Source: an uncultured SAR116 cluster alpha proteobacterium
GTDB taxonomy: Bacteria; Pseudomonadota; Alphaproteobacteria; Puniceispirillales; Marisalimonadaceae
Assembly: GCA_902615325.1 (NCBI GenBank)
Contig: CACMOJ010000002.1
Location: 1-64,000 of the forward strand
DNA: 64,000 nt
Direction of reading: 5' to 3'
Shown here: in pieces, positions 7,531 to 15,864 of the stretch
How positions within the stretch are numbered: the stretch's first letter is position 1
How the letters are laid out: each line of letters starts with the position of its first letter
The notes under the pieces: generated by a model
What the model saw: the letters and a program-made list of their open reading frames with translations, nothing else
The model's database searches: none
What the model was told of the DNA's origin: nothing
Position numbers and translations under genes: made by a program

Positions 7531-7562
7531 TAATTAAGAAGTCAATTAATTAAGATTTTTTT
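7531..7562. terminator. Weak AT-only hairpin between the second zur and the TRAP permease gene
   Basis: TAATTAA and TTAATTA form a 7-bp stem around an 8-base loop, followed by a run of seven T on the plus strand. It fills the convergent gap between the Zur-like gene and the TRAP permease. All pairs are A-T, so termination strength is doubtful. Confidence 0.35.
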
Positions 7563-7563
7563 A

Positions 7564-9624
7564 CTATCCTGATAAGTATTTTGGAAACCATAGCGCAATA
7601 TCTGGAATAAACATTACCATTAACATACCGATTATTTGTAAAGCAATAAAAGGAAGTACTGCATAAAATATTTCTTGTAATTCTATATCTGCTGGAGCAA
7701 CTGATTTAAGCCAAAAACATGCTGGCCCAAAAGGTGGTGATAAAAAATATATTTGTATGTTCATTACAAAAAGTACTCCAAACCAAACAGCTGCCCATTC
7801 AGGCTCTAAGCCAAGTTCAGGAGCCATTCCTACCACAACAGGTGCAAACACTGGAACAGTAATAAATGCAATAGCTATCCACTCCATAAAGGTCCCTAGA
7901 ACAACTAAAATTCCCATCATAACAAAAACGATCCCAAGTGCTGGCAAACCAAGTCCAGAAAATAAAGACCTCATAAAATCAGCACCACCAATTAAGTTAT
8001 AAATTCCTACAAATGCAACAGCGCCTAAAATTAACCAGATAATTGTACCTACAGTTGACATTGTTCCAGCTAGAGCTACTTGTAATAAATTCCAATCAAA
8101 AGAGTTTCTAAATGCTGCTACAAAAATAGCTCCTAGTACTCCAACAGCAGCTGCTTCAGTAACTGAAGCTATTCCTCCATATATTGATCCCATCACACAA
8201 AAAATTAAAAATATACTTAAGAAAACAGCATAAAGTTTATCCTTAGACATTTTCATTTCTTTTTTTCTAGCAGCAGCTACTTCTTCTGCTGTCGGTGCCA
8301 TGGCAGGATTGATATTACATCTTGCCAACACATACAAAGCATATAAGAACGCTAAAAGAAGCCCTGGAACAGCTCCTGCCATAAATAAGTCACCAATTGC
8401 TACTTGAGCTGATAAACCATAAATAATCATTATAATACTTGGTGGAATTAGCGTAGCGAGTGCTCCAGAAGCACAAATTAATCCTATCGACATTTTTCTA
8501 TCATAACCCAGTCTTAAAAGCTGAGGTAGGGCAACTAATCCTAACATTACAATTTCACCACCCATTACTCCAGACATGGCAGCTAAAACAACAGCTACTG
8601 CTATAGTTTGAATAGCTACTCCACCTCTCAGTTTTCCAGCAAAAATAGACATTGCATCAAACAAATCTTCAGCAACACCAGCTCTTTCGAGTATTGAAGC
8701 CATTAAAACAAATAAAGGAACAGCAATTAAGGGATATTTTTCTAGTAGTCCAAATGCATTAGTTGACACTAAATATAACCCACCATACCCAAAGTAAAAT
8801 AATGCACTAAGTATTGAAACAAAAAGAGTAACTACTCCTAAAGGCATTCCAGTCATCATAAGAACAAGCATTAAAGCAACAATAAGTAAACTTGCTGTAC
8901 CAATATCCATATCTCTCATATTGATAATTTCTTGTGGATTAATGAAACCACCTACATATGCGTAAATAGAATTTATATATCCAAAAAAACTCTCTTCACC
9001 CATAAAATGAACAATGATAACACAAGTGATTCTTAATAAAATTAACCCACATACAATTAAAACTATATTTTTTGCTAATTTAGATGAAAAATGTCTGTAC
9101 AAATTAATCATCAACTGGAGTATGTAAACAATAGCTCCGAGTGTTAACATTGATTTTAAAATTAAGGGTTGTGGTGAATTCCAAGCACTACCTGCCCTTT
9201 CAATCATCATCACAGACTCTAAAGCTCTTATAACAGAATCATCTATAAGCAGCCATAATGCTATGACACCAATGACATAGGCGAATAAATCAAGCCACCA
9301 CTTACCTCGATCAGAGGCCATTATATAGAAAACAGTTATACCTATATGACGTTTATGCAAAGTTACATAAGCTGCAGATAACATCCATGCAGTAGCAGCC
9401 AATACCATAACCACCTCAAAAACCCATTGAGTTGGAGAATCGAAAATATATCTTGATACAACTTCATATCCTGTAACTGCAGCACAGATTAAATATAATT
9501 GAGCAACAGCTAATCCAGAGAATTTACTGAAATGATCATAAAATCTAAAGTTATCGTGAATTGGTTTAAAATTTTCTTCTTCATCCAATATTGTACCTTT
9601 TTTATTTACTGTAATTTCTGACAT
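7564..9624 (-). CDS. TRAP transporter fused small and large permease (DctQM)
   Basis: The 686-residue membrane protein joins two TRAP subunits. Residues about 25-195 are DctQ-like (TRYIFDSPTQWVFEVVM-type segment and four hydrophobic helices). Residues about 235-686 are DctM-like, with GMPLGVVTLFVSIL, the GGVAIQTIAVAV and MSGVMGGEIVML region, and GLICASGALATLIPPSI. TRAP systems import organic acids using a sodium or proton gradient and a periplasmic binding protein. The matching DctP is on the opposite strand at 9877 with a microprotein between. The start is supported by GGAGAA seven bases before the ATG and a good promoter upstream. Confidence 0.9.
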   Translation of the reverse strand: MSEITVNKKGTILDEEENFKPIHDNFRFYDHFSKFSGLAVAQLYLICAAVTGYEVVSRYIFDSPTQWVFEVVMVLAATAWMLSAAYVTLHKRHIGITVFYIMASDRGKWWLDLFAYVIGVIALWLLIDDSVIRALESVMMIERAGSAWNSPQPLILKSMLTLGAIVYILQLMINLYRHFSSKLAKNIVLIVCGLILLRITCVIIVHFMGEESFFGYINSIYAYVGGFINPQEIINMRDMDIGTASLLIVALMLVLMMTGMPLGVVTLFVSILSALFYFGYGGLYLVSTNAFGLLEKYPLIAVPLFVLMASILERAGVAEDLFDAMSIFAGKLRGGVAIQTIAVAVVLAAMSGVMGGEIVMLGLVALPQLLRLGYDRKMSIGLICASGALATLIPPSIIMIIYGLSAQVAIGDLFMAGAVPGLLLAFLYALYVLARCNINPAMAPTAEEVAAARKKEMKMSKDKLYAVFLSIFLIFCVMGSIYGGIASVTEAAAVGVLGAIFVAAFRNSFDWNLLQVALAGTMSTVGTIIWLILGAVAFVGIYNLIGGADFMRSLFSGLGLPALGIVFVMMGILVVLGTFMEWIAIAFITVPVFAPVVVGMAPELGLEPEWAAVWFGVLFVMNIQIYFLSPPFGPACFWLKSVAPADIELQEIFYAVLPFIALQIIGMLMVMFIPDIALWFPKYLSG

Positions 9625-9679
9625 TTATTCTCCAAATATAAATTTTCGCTTGATTTTTAAAGACAATCGCTCATTCTTA

Positions 9680-9709
9680 ATATTAGTTACATAAATTTTT
9701 TTATGTCAA
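9680..9709 (-). promoter_or_regulatory. Predicted sigma70 promoter of the TRAP permease with embedded inverted repeat
   Basis: On the minus strand TTGACA (9704-9709) and TAATAT (9680-9685) are separated by 18 bases, close to the vegetative consensus. The inverted repeat ACATAAA-N4-TTTATGT (9689-9706) overlaps the spacer and the -35 box, so a repressor bound there would block transcription. No regulator gene is next to it, so the binding protein is unknown. Confidence 0.6.
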
Positions 9710-9729
9710 GAAAGAAAGGTAAATGAATT

Positions 9730-9852
9730 ATGGCTAAACCAGTTAGGAATGATCATGTTAACACTTATGGTGTTTGGGCATGGGTTGTTGGATTTGCGTT
9801 TGCAACCTTTATTGTTTGGCTCATGTTTCATTTAGCTGATGGATTCAGTTAA
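9730..9852 (+). CDS. 40-residue single-span membrane microprotein before TRAP dctP
   Basis: This small ORF is missing from the track. Its product begins MAKPVRNDHVNTYGVWAW and continues through a hydrophobic helix of about 20 residues (VVGFAFATFIVWLMFHL) to a short DGFS tail, so it would be a one-pass inner-membrane protein. A ribosome site AAAGG lies about ten bases before the ATG, and the dctP gene with its own AAGGAGG follows 24 bases later. The coding quality and spacing suggest a real gene co-transcribed with dctP, perhaps a TRAP accessory subunit. I do not recognise the family. Confidence 0.6.
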   Translation: MAKPVRNDHVNTYGVWAWVVGFAFATFIVWLMFHLADGFS

Positions 9853-9876
9853 TTTTATCACACAAGGAGGTAATTA

Positions 9877-10893
9877 GTGAAAAAATTATTAATCAGTGCG
9901 GTACTATCATCTGCTTTATTAATTTCTGGCAGCCTTAGTGCTAAAACATTAAAATTTCAAATAAGTTCAAAAGCTGGAGATTGGGCTCATACATATTTGA
10001 ATACAAAAAACAAAGTTCTTGAAGAACTTACAAATGGTGAGTTAAAAATTGACCCACTACCGACAAAATCAGTTGTCCCTCATAGAGAAACAATTGACGC
10101 TGTAGCAAATGGTATCTTAGACGGAGACATGAATGCTATAGCTTATTTCGCAGGTAGAGACCCTGCTTTTGCTATAATGGGAGACCTAATTGCAGGTTAT
10201 GACACACCAAAACAATATCAAGAATATTGTATGCATGGTGGCGGAAAAGAAATGCTTCAAAAAATTTATGACAAAGTTTTACCAGGTAAAATTTTAGTTT
10301 TAGGTTGTGGTCCTTATGGTAAAGAAGCATTAGTTTCAAAAGTACCAATTAACGGTGTAGCAGACTTAAAAGGTGTTAAAATTAGATCACCTGAAGGACT
10401 TGCAGCTGATGTTTTTAGAAGAGCTGGTGCTTCACCATCATCTATTCCATTTTCAGAAGTTTATACATCTTTAGAAAAGGGTATTGTTGATGCAGCTGAC
10501 GCATCTGTATACATAAACAATCACGCTAGCGGATTTCATAAAATTGCAAAGTATCCATTATATCCTGGCATACACTCAATGGCTAACCTTCAAACAATAA
10601 TTAACAAGAAGGTTTTTAATAAATTGAGTAAGCAAAACCAAGTTGCGCTTAAGACTTGGACATATTGGGTATGGACGAGCAAGTTAAGAGATGCAGGCTT
10701 AGATGGAAGAGCTCAAGTTGCTAAAGATAAAGCAGCAGGTGACTTAACAATTATAGATTGGCCAGTATCCGAAAGAGCTAAATTCAGAAAAATAGCCGTA
10801 GAGGCTTGGAATGCTGCAGCAGCAAAAAGCCCTCTTGCTAAAGAAGCTCTAGAGTCAAACTTAGCATATATGAAAAAAATTGGTTTATTGTAA
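9877..10893 (+). CDS. TRAP transporter solute-binding protein DctP (system 1)
   Basis: The 338-residue periplasmic protein has a signal peptide (residues 1-22, ending SLSA/K) and the DctP fold. The family stretch LKGVKIRSPEGLAADVFRRAG contains the Arg that binds the substrate carboxylate, followed by PFSEVYTSLEKGIVDAAD. A GTG start is supported by a strong AAGGAGG six bases upstream. The permease is divergent at 7564. The sequence suggests a monocarboxylate or keto-acid ligand class, but the ligand cannot be read off. A perfect hairpin follows the gene. Confidence 0.9.
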   Translation: MKKLLISAVLSSALLISGSLSAKTLKFQISSKAGDWAHTYLNTKNKVLEELTNGELKIDPLPTKSVVPHRETIDAVANGILDGDMNAIAYFAGRDPAFAIMGDLIAGYDTPKQYQEYCMHGGGKEMLQKIYDKVLPGKILVLGCGPYGKEALVSKVPINGVADLKGVKIRSPEGLAADVFRRAGASPSSIPFSEVYTSLEKGIVDAADASVYINNHASGFHKIAKYPLYPGIHSMANLQTIINKKVFNKLSKQNQVALKTWTYWVWTSKLRDAGLDGRAQVAKDKAAGDLTIIDWPVSERAKFRKIAVEAWNAAAAKSPLAKEALESNLAYMKKIGLL

Positions 10894-10915
10894 ACCTATA
10901 AATAAAACATAATAT

Positions 10916-10957
10916 ACTTAACTAACTATTTAAATAGTTAGTTAAGTTTTATTTCTT
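10916..10957 (+). terminator. Rho-independent terminator after dctP (system 1)
   Basis: A perfect 32-bp inverted repeat (10916-10947) centred on TTTAAA is followed by a T-rich tail TTTTATTTCTTT. It sits 22 bases after the dctP stop and 22 bases before the RraA-like gene, so it would end or reduce transcription between them. Confidence 0.8.
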
Positions 10958-10968
10958 TAAAAAATTAA

Positions 10969-11670
10969 ATGAATTTAGATATTTTAACTACTGTTGACAC
11001 ACCTACTATTTCTAATGCTCTTGATATATATAGAGGCGATCGATCAGCTGAAGGCTTTACCAAATTTCCAGTAGTTTGTTCAAATAAAAATCTTAAACCT
11101 ATTATGGGAGTAGCCAAGACAGCCAAAATTAAAGCTTCAATTAAATCTTCATTAAATCCTGCAGAATTAAACGAAATACGTTTAAATTATTATGAATATA
11201 TGTCTCAAAGAAAAGATACATCTTTTAAAAATTTATGTGTTATTGAAGACTTAGATTGGCCAAACTCTATTGGTGCTTTTTGGGGAGAAGTGAATGTATC
11301 ACTTCACAAAGGTTTAAAATTAAATGGCACTTTAACAAATGGATTACTTCGTGACCTTGGTGATATAGATAAAGATTATATGGTGTTAGCTAGCGCTATA
11401 GGTCCAAGTCATGCATATGTTCATGTTGTAGAATTTAATACAGAAGTCAATTTATTTGGTTTAAATATAAAACCAAATGATATTATTCATGCTGACCGTC
11501 ATGGTGCCGTTATTATACCAAGGGACGCTCTTGAAATATTACCTAAAGCAATACAATTTATGAAAGATAAGGAAGAAATTGTAATTAAAGCATCAAAAGA
11601 AAAAGATTTTAATTTTGAAAAACTTAAAATTGCATGGCAAAAAGCAAATTCTATGACTTTTAGAAATTAA
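10969..11670 (+). CDS. RraA-family protein (4-hydroxy-4-methyl-2-oxoglutarate aldolase-like)
   Basis: The 233-residue protein has the RraA/HMG-aldolase signatures: TNGLLRDLGDID (the GxxTDGxxRD-type active site) and the later GLNIKPNDIIHADRHGAVIIP, which bears the metal-binding Asp. Bacterial members are either class II aldolases/oxaloacetate decarboxylases or the RNase E inhibitor RraA. The location behind a TRAP binding protein favours a catabolic aldolase acting on the imported acid, by context. It lies beyond a terminator hairpin and has no clear ribosome site. Its last four bases overlap the convergent serine hydrolase. Confidence 0.75.
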   Translation: MNLDILTTVDTPTISNALDIYRGDRSAEGFTKFPVVCSNKNLKPIMGVAKTAKIKASIKSSLNPAELNEIRLNYYEYMSQRKDTSFKNLCVIEDLDWPNSIGAFWGEVNVSLHKGLKLNGTLTNGLLRDLGDIDKDYMVLASAIGPSHAYVHVVEFNTEVNLFGLNIKPNDIIHADRHGAVIIPRDALEILPKAIQFMKDKEEIVIKASKEKDFNFEKLKIAWQKANSMTFRN

Positions 11671-12875
11671 AGTGAATTTGAAATTTCTTTGAATACGGAA
11701 AACATTAATTCTTCAGTTTTAATATTAATTGGATCTGAAGCTGAAGACATTCTTATAATAGTTAATTCTTTTTTAGGATTTATCCATATATTTTGACCAT
11801 GAATGCCAATAGCACAAAATTCATTGTCCTTAAAACCAGTTTGATACCACTTTGATCTATAATTTCCATTAGGAAATCTCTCTAACTTTTCTTGATTTAA
11901 ATAACATTTGTTATCTTTAAAATTTATGAAATCATCTATCCAAGATTCTGGAATAATTTGATTTTTGCCATTGGAGCCATAGCAACGAACTAATTCTGAA
12001 AGTGTTAATAAGTCATAAGGAGAAATACTGATTCCTCCCGCAGACCGAGAGGCCCCCCATTTATCTAATGTTACATTAGCATCATCTTTCAAACCAGCTG
12101 GTAAGAACAATAATTCAGATAAAATATTGTAATATTTTTCATCACATATTCTTTCAATAATCCATCCCAATAAATCACTGTGTGGAGAACAATAATGATA
12201 TTTTGTTCCATGAGGTAAATTGTTTAAAGAAGATGGCATACTTGACAAAAATTCATACAAACCTTGGGGAACATCATCTATATCTTCTTCAATGACATCC
12301 CAACCAGTTGAAGCTCTATATTTCTTAAAGATTTCTGCTTCGCCTGAATAATCTTCTATAAAATCTGATGATACATTCATGTCTAAAACATTTCTTATCG
12401 ATGCATTTTTGTATGCAGTATTGGTGAGCTCGGGAATATAATGACAAACTTGAGAATTTAAATTAATTTTATATTTTTTTTGAATTATACCAAATAGTAA
12501 AGATGTTAAAGACTTTGAAATAGAAAAGATTATGTGAGAAGTAGATTTCTTTGTAAAGTTGTCGAAGTATTCAAATATAAGTTTTCCTTTATGCATCACT
12601 AAGAATGCATCGGTGTCACATTTTTTAAATATGTCCTTTAGAAAAAGGTTTTTTTCTTTATGTTTAATTTTTAAATCGTCAAAACTCTTGAATTTTGAAA
12701 TAAAGTTTGGTTTAGAATTTGGTTTTACGGGTATTTGTGCAGTTGGAATTAAGTTTCTAACATTAACAAAGGACCACGAATTATAAGGATATTTTCTCCA
12801 ATTACTTAACTCTACTTGATAATTTTTAGGAACTGGATTTCCTTTCATAATTTTGTTTGTTTCGAAATTAGCCAT
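11667..12875 (-). CDS. Beta-lactamase-fold serine hydrolase (class C / NylB-like)
   Basis: About 402 residues with the beta-lactamase/esterase family nucleophile motif S-x-x-K in FSISKSLTS (near residue 118), the second-site tyrosine in KYHYCSPHSDLLGW, and a later IGIHGQNIWI segment in the KTG-like position. The set matches 6-aminohexanoate-dimer hydrolase and EstB-like proteins rather than true beta-lactamases. There is no signal peptide, so it is cytoplasmic. I take the ATG at 12875 over the GTG one codon earlier; neither has a clear ribosome site. The substrate is unknown. Confidence 0.75.
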   Translation of the reverse strand: MANFETNKIMKGNPVPKNYQVELSNWRKYPYNSWSFVNVRNLIPTAQIPVKPNSKPNFISKFKSFDDLKIKHKEKNLFLKDIFKKCDTDAFLVMHKGKLIFEYFDNFTKKSTSHIIFSISKSLTSLLFGIIQKKYKINLNSQVCHYIPELTNTAYKNASIRNVLDMNVSSDFIEDYSGEAEIFKKYRASTGWDVIEEDIDDVPQGLYEFLSSMPSSLNNLPHGTKYHYCSPHSDLLGWIIERICDEKYYNILSELLFLPAGLKDDANVTLDKWGASRSAGGISISPYDLLTLSELVRCYGSNGKNQIIPESWIDDFINFKDNKCYLNQEKLERFPNGNYRSKWYQTGFKDNEFCAIGIHGQNIWINPKKELTIIRMSSASDPINIKTEELMFSVFKEISNSL

Positions 12876-12957
12876 CACGAATTACTATATACAAATAAAT
12901 CAATATTCAAATAAATTACTATTTATTTTTTGTTTCCAAATTTATATATTATTTAAT

Positions 12958-13131
12958 ATGGATAAAGAAAAATACATGAAAGATTTGTGGATCAAATATA
13001 ATAAATCTAAAAATATTAATTACCTTCAACAAGCTTGTGAAAATGCACCATTTTTTGGTAATCCAGAGATGGGCAAAGAAATTTCAAAATTATTAGGTAA
13101 ATTAGAAATTTTAAAAAAAAATTGTGAATAA
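12958..13131 (+). CDS. Hypothetical 57-residue protein before the BtuF-like gene
   Basis: The track starts this frame at 12853, inside the divergent gene, but the ATG at 12958 (MDKEKYMKDLWIKYNKS) gives a credible soluble, charged and mostly helical protein. The stop lies 8 bases inside the next gene, which begins with GTG at 13124, so the two appear coupled. I do not recognise it. A small helical partner of the BtuF-like protein is possible. Confidence 0.5.
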   Translation: MDKEKYMKDLWIKYNKSKNINYLQQACENAPFFGNPEMGKEISKLLGKLEILKKNCE

Positions 13132-13909
13132 CTTTCCACCCCAAAGAATTGTTTGTTTAACAGAGGAAACTGTAGAATTATTATACTTGTTAGGTGAAGA
13201 AGATAGAATAGTTGGTGTTACTGGATATGCAGTGAGACCAAAGATTGTAAGAAAACAAAAACCCAGGATTTCAAGTTTTAAATCAGCCAATTTACAAAAA
13301 ATTGTTGAATTAAAACCTGATATTGTTTTAGCTTTCTCTGATATTCAATCAGAAATAGTTGCTAATTTAGTGAAAAAAGGACAAAGCGTTTTGTGTTTTA
13401 ATCAAAGAGATATTGAAGGAATATTTAACATGATTCAAACTATCTGTAATTTGTTAGACATAAAACATAAAGGAATAAATTTAATATCAAAATTAAAAAA
13501 AAATATTTATCAAATAAAAAATAAATACAGTAATTACAATAAGTTAAAAGTTTATTTTGAAGAATGGAATGATCCACTTATAACTGGTTTAAAATGGGTT
13601 TCAGAATTAATTAATATAGCAGGTGGAGAAGATATTTTTTATAAAAAATCATTAAATGAACTCGCTAAAGATAGGATTATATCTGAAGAAGAAGTAATAA
13701 AAGAAAATCCAGATATTATAATAGGATCCTGGTGTGGTAAAAAAGTTAACTTCGATCAAATACGAAATAGAAGAGGCTGGAATAAAATAAATGCTATTAA
13801 GTATGATAAAATTTATGAAATAAAGTCTCCTTTAATTTTACAACCGGGACCAGCTGCTCTGACAGATGGTTTAGATGAAATTGTTAAAATTTTAAATATT
13901 AATAGATAA
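13124..13909 (+). CDS. Cytoplasmic BtuF/FecB-like binding protein without signal peptide
   Basis: The 261-residue protein has the fold of periplasmic cobalamin/siderophore-binding proteins: RIVCLTEETVELLYLLGEEDRIVGVT at the N-terminus, LKPDIVLAFSDIQ, a long connecting helix, and NPDIIIGSWCGKKV. It lacks a signal peptide and a transporter partner, so it likely acts in the cytoplasm. Orphan members of this family occur in proteobacteria and are annotated as cobalamin-binding proteins; the ligand is not proven. Start is GTG, overlapping the 57-residue gene by 8 bases. Confidence 0.7.
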   Translation: MNNFPPQRIVCLTEETVELLYLLGEEDRIVGVTGYAVRPKIVRKQKPRISSFKSANLQKIVELKPDIVLAFSDIQSEIVANLVKKGQSVLCFNQRDIEGIFNMIQTICNLLDIKHKGINLISKLKKNIYQIKNKYSNYNKLKVYFEEWNDPLITGLKWVSELINIAGGEDIFYKKSLNELAKDRIISEEEVIKENPDIIIGSWCGKKVNFDQIRNRRGWNKINAIKYDKIYEIKSPLILQPGPAALTDGLDEIVKILNINR

Positions 13910-13989
13910 GTATATTGTATAAATATTAATTTTATTTTAATTTTAAGTATATGTATTGAAGTTGAATTAAATATTTATGAGGAAAAACA

Positions 13990-14817
13990 ATGAGTGATTT
14001 AAATAATATAAAAATTGGAAATGTAAAAGTTACTGTTCTGGAAGATGGTTATTTAAATTTACCCAAAGAGGTTCTTAAAAATATAAGCCCAGAGATCGAA
14101 AAGACCTTAACTAATAATGCGGAAAGTGATTTGGTGCTAAGTAATATAAACACTTTTCTAATAGAACAAAATAATGAAAAACTTTTAGTAGATGCAGGAT
14201 GTAGAGATATTTTTGGTCCTACTTGTGGTTTTTTCCCTGAACAGTTAGAAAAAGCAGGAACTAATCCTGAAGAAATTACTGATTTATTTTTTACACATTT
14301 ACATCCAGATCATGTTGGAGGCGCAATAACTAAGGATGGAAAACCAGTTTTTGTAAATGCTTCAGTTAAAATACCAGAAAAAGAGATAGATTTTTGGAAC
14401 AGAGATGATTTCGAAGATGTAGAAGCTAATGGTAAAAGCTTTGCAGATTTAGCAAAATCACTTTTAAATGCTTATGAAGGTAAAGTCATATCTGTATCAA
14501 ATGAAGATGAAATAATAAAGAACGTACATGTTGTTGATTTGCCAGGGCATACTCCTGGTCATTCAGGTTTTAGAATAGATGATGCAAATGAAAGTTTTAT
14601 TAATTTAGGTGATATTTTACACGTACCAAATATACAGTTAGAAAATCCAAATATCTCTCTATTATTTGATGTAGATATGGAACAAGGTCTAAAAACGAGA
14701 AAAAAGCTTTTTGATATGGTTAGTACAGATAAATTACTATGTTCAGGTGGTCATATGTTAGCACCAAAATTTGGCTATATTGAAAAATCTGGGACCGGCT
14801 ATAAATTTAGTGAGTAA
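13990..14817 (+). CDS. MBL-fold metallo-hydrolase
   Basis: A 275-residue metallo-beta-lactamase-fold enzyme. The metal motif HxHxDH is read as THLHPDHVGG (H103, H105, D107, H108), with the later DLPGHTPGHSGF supplying the next His and FINLGDILH the bridging Asp. The last metal His is in CSGGHMLAPKFG. Such enzymes hydrolyse lactones, thioesters or other esters; the substrate is not deducible. It is preceded by GAGG eight bases before the ATG. No signal peptide. Its 3' end overlaps the convergent DUF1289 gene by 19 bases. Confidence 0.8.
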   Translation: MSDLNNIKIGNVKVTVLEDGYLNLPKEVLKNISPEIEKTLTNNAESDLVLSNINTFLIEQNNEKLLVDAGCRDIFGPTCGFFPEQLEKAGTNPEEITDLFFTHLHPDHVGGAITKDGKPVFVNASVKIPEKEIDFWNRDDFEDVEANGKSFADLAKSLLNAYEGKVISVSNEDEIIKNVHVVDLPGHTPGHSGFRIDDANESFINLGDILHVPNIQLENPNISLLFDVDMEQGLKTRKKLFDMVSTDKLLCSGGHMLAPKFGYIEKSGTGYKFSE

Positions 14818-14972
14818 TTTTTACTTTTTAGTTGTTGTATAATTTGATCTCTTTTATTTGATCTAAATTTTGACCAGTTACGAATTTGATAGCTTGTTCT
14901 ACCACAACCGACGCAAACATCATTTTTAAGTTTACATACATCAATACATGGAGACTTTATTTTTTTTCTCAT
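14799..14972 (-). CDS. DUF1289 small cysteine-rich protein
   Basis: This gene is absent from the ORF track. The 57-residue product begins MRKKIKSPCIDVCKL and has four cysteines in the DUF1289 pattern SPCIDVC-x7-CVGCGRT followed by IRNWSKF. The cysteines probably bind a metal. The family function is unknown. It starts eight bases after the end of the isocitrate-lyase-family gene and could be the last gene of the TRAP 2 operon. Its stop lies inside the MBL gene on the other strand. Confidence 0.8.
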   Translation of the reverse strand: MRKKIKSPCIDVCKLKNDVCVGCGRTSYQIRNWSKFRSNKRDQIIQQLKSKNYSLNL

Positions 14973-14979
14973 GTTTTAT

Positions 14980-15849
14980 TTATCTTTTTGAAGACTCATA
15001 TCTTGATGATACCTCATAATAATCATCAAACCCTACTCTTTTTCTTAACTCAGTGAAACTCATTAAATTACTTGATCTATCATCATCTGTTTTCAATTTA
15101 TTCAAACTATCTACCATAGCTTTCATAGCCGAACTAAGAGCAGTCAATGGATATACAGCCATATTATATCCAATATCTTCTAATTCTTTCATACTTAAAT
15201 TAGGAGTTAGTCCACCCTCCACAATATTAGCAATTTTACAACCTGGAACCTCTTGACAAATTAGTCTCATTTCTTCTTCTGTTTTAGGAGCCTCAACAAA
15301 TAAAATGTCAGAACCTAATTCATGAAAAATTTGAGCTCTCTCAATTGCCTCTTTTATACCATGAGTGTGATTTGCATCAGTTCTAGCCATAATTAAAATA
15401 TCTTTTTCTTCTCTTGCATCCACTGACGCTCTGATTCTATCAAATGCTTCTTCTCTTGAAACAACATCTTTCCCTGGTGTATGACCACATCTTTTTGGAG
15501 AAAGTTGGTCTTCTATTAATACTCCTGCACACCCAATCTTTGCAAAACTTTTTACAGTTCTTTGCACGTTCATAGCATTTCCATAGCCTGTATCTCCGTC
15601 ACCAATAACTGGTAGACTAGTAGCATCAGTTATATTATTAAGTTGATCTAAAACTTCTGTAAGAGTCATAACACCTAAATCAGGTTCACCTATTCTAGAA
15701 GCTGATGCTGCAAAACCTGACATAAACATTGCATCAAAACCAGTTTGTTCTATTAATTTTGCAGAAAGAGCGTCAAAACATGATGGTATAGGTAAAAATG
15801 AATTATTTTTAATCAAGTTTCGAAATTTAGTAGAGTTTTCAATATTCAT
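14980..15849 (-). CDS. Isocitrate lyase/PEP mutase family enzyme
   Basis: The 289-residue protein has the superfamily magnesium motif GDGDTGYG (residues 83-90) and the lyase active-site KRCGH with a catalytic Cys at 121, so a C-C lyase (methylisocitrate, dimethylmalate or other 2-alkylmalate lyase, or oxaloacetate decarboxylase) is more likely than a PEP mutase. It follows dctM of TRAP system 2 by 15 bases and shares its direction, suggesting it cleaves the imported acid. It is shorter than true isocitrate lyase. There is no prpC or prpD here, so I give no symbol. Confidence 0.82.
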   Translation of the reverse strand: MNIENSTKFRNLIKNNSFLPIPSCFDALSAKLIEQTGFDAMFMSGFAASASRIGEPDLGVMTLTEVLDQLNNITDATSLPVIGDGDTGYGNAMNVQRTVKSFAKIGCAGVLIEDQLSPKRCGHTPGKDVVSREEAFDRIRASVDAREEKDILIMARTDANHTHGIKEAIERAQIFHELGSDILFVEAPKTEEEMRLICQEVPGCKIANIVEGGLTPNLSMKELEDIGYNMAVYPLTALSSAMKAMVDSLNKLKTDDDRSSNLMSFTELRKRVGFDDYYEVSSRYESSKR

Positions 15850-15864
15850 AACAACCTCATTATT

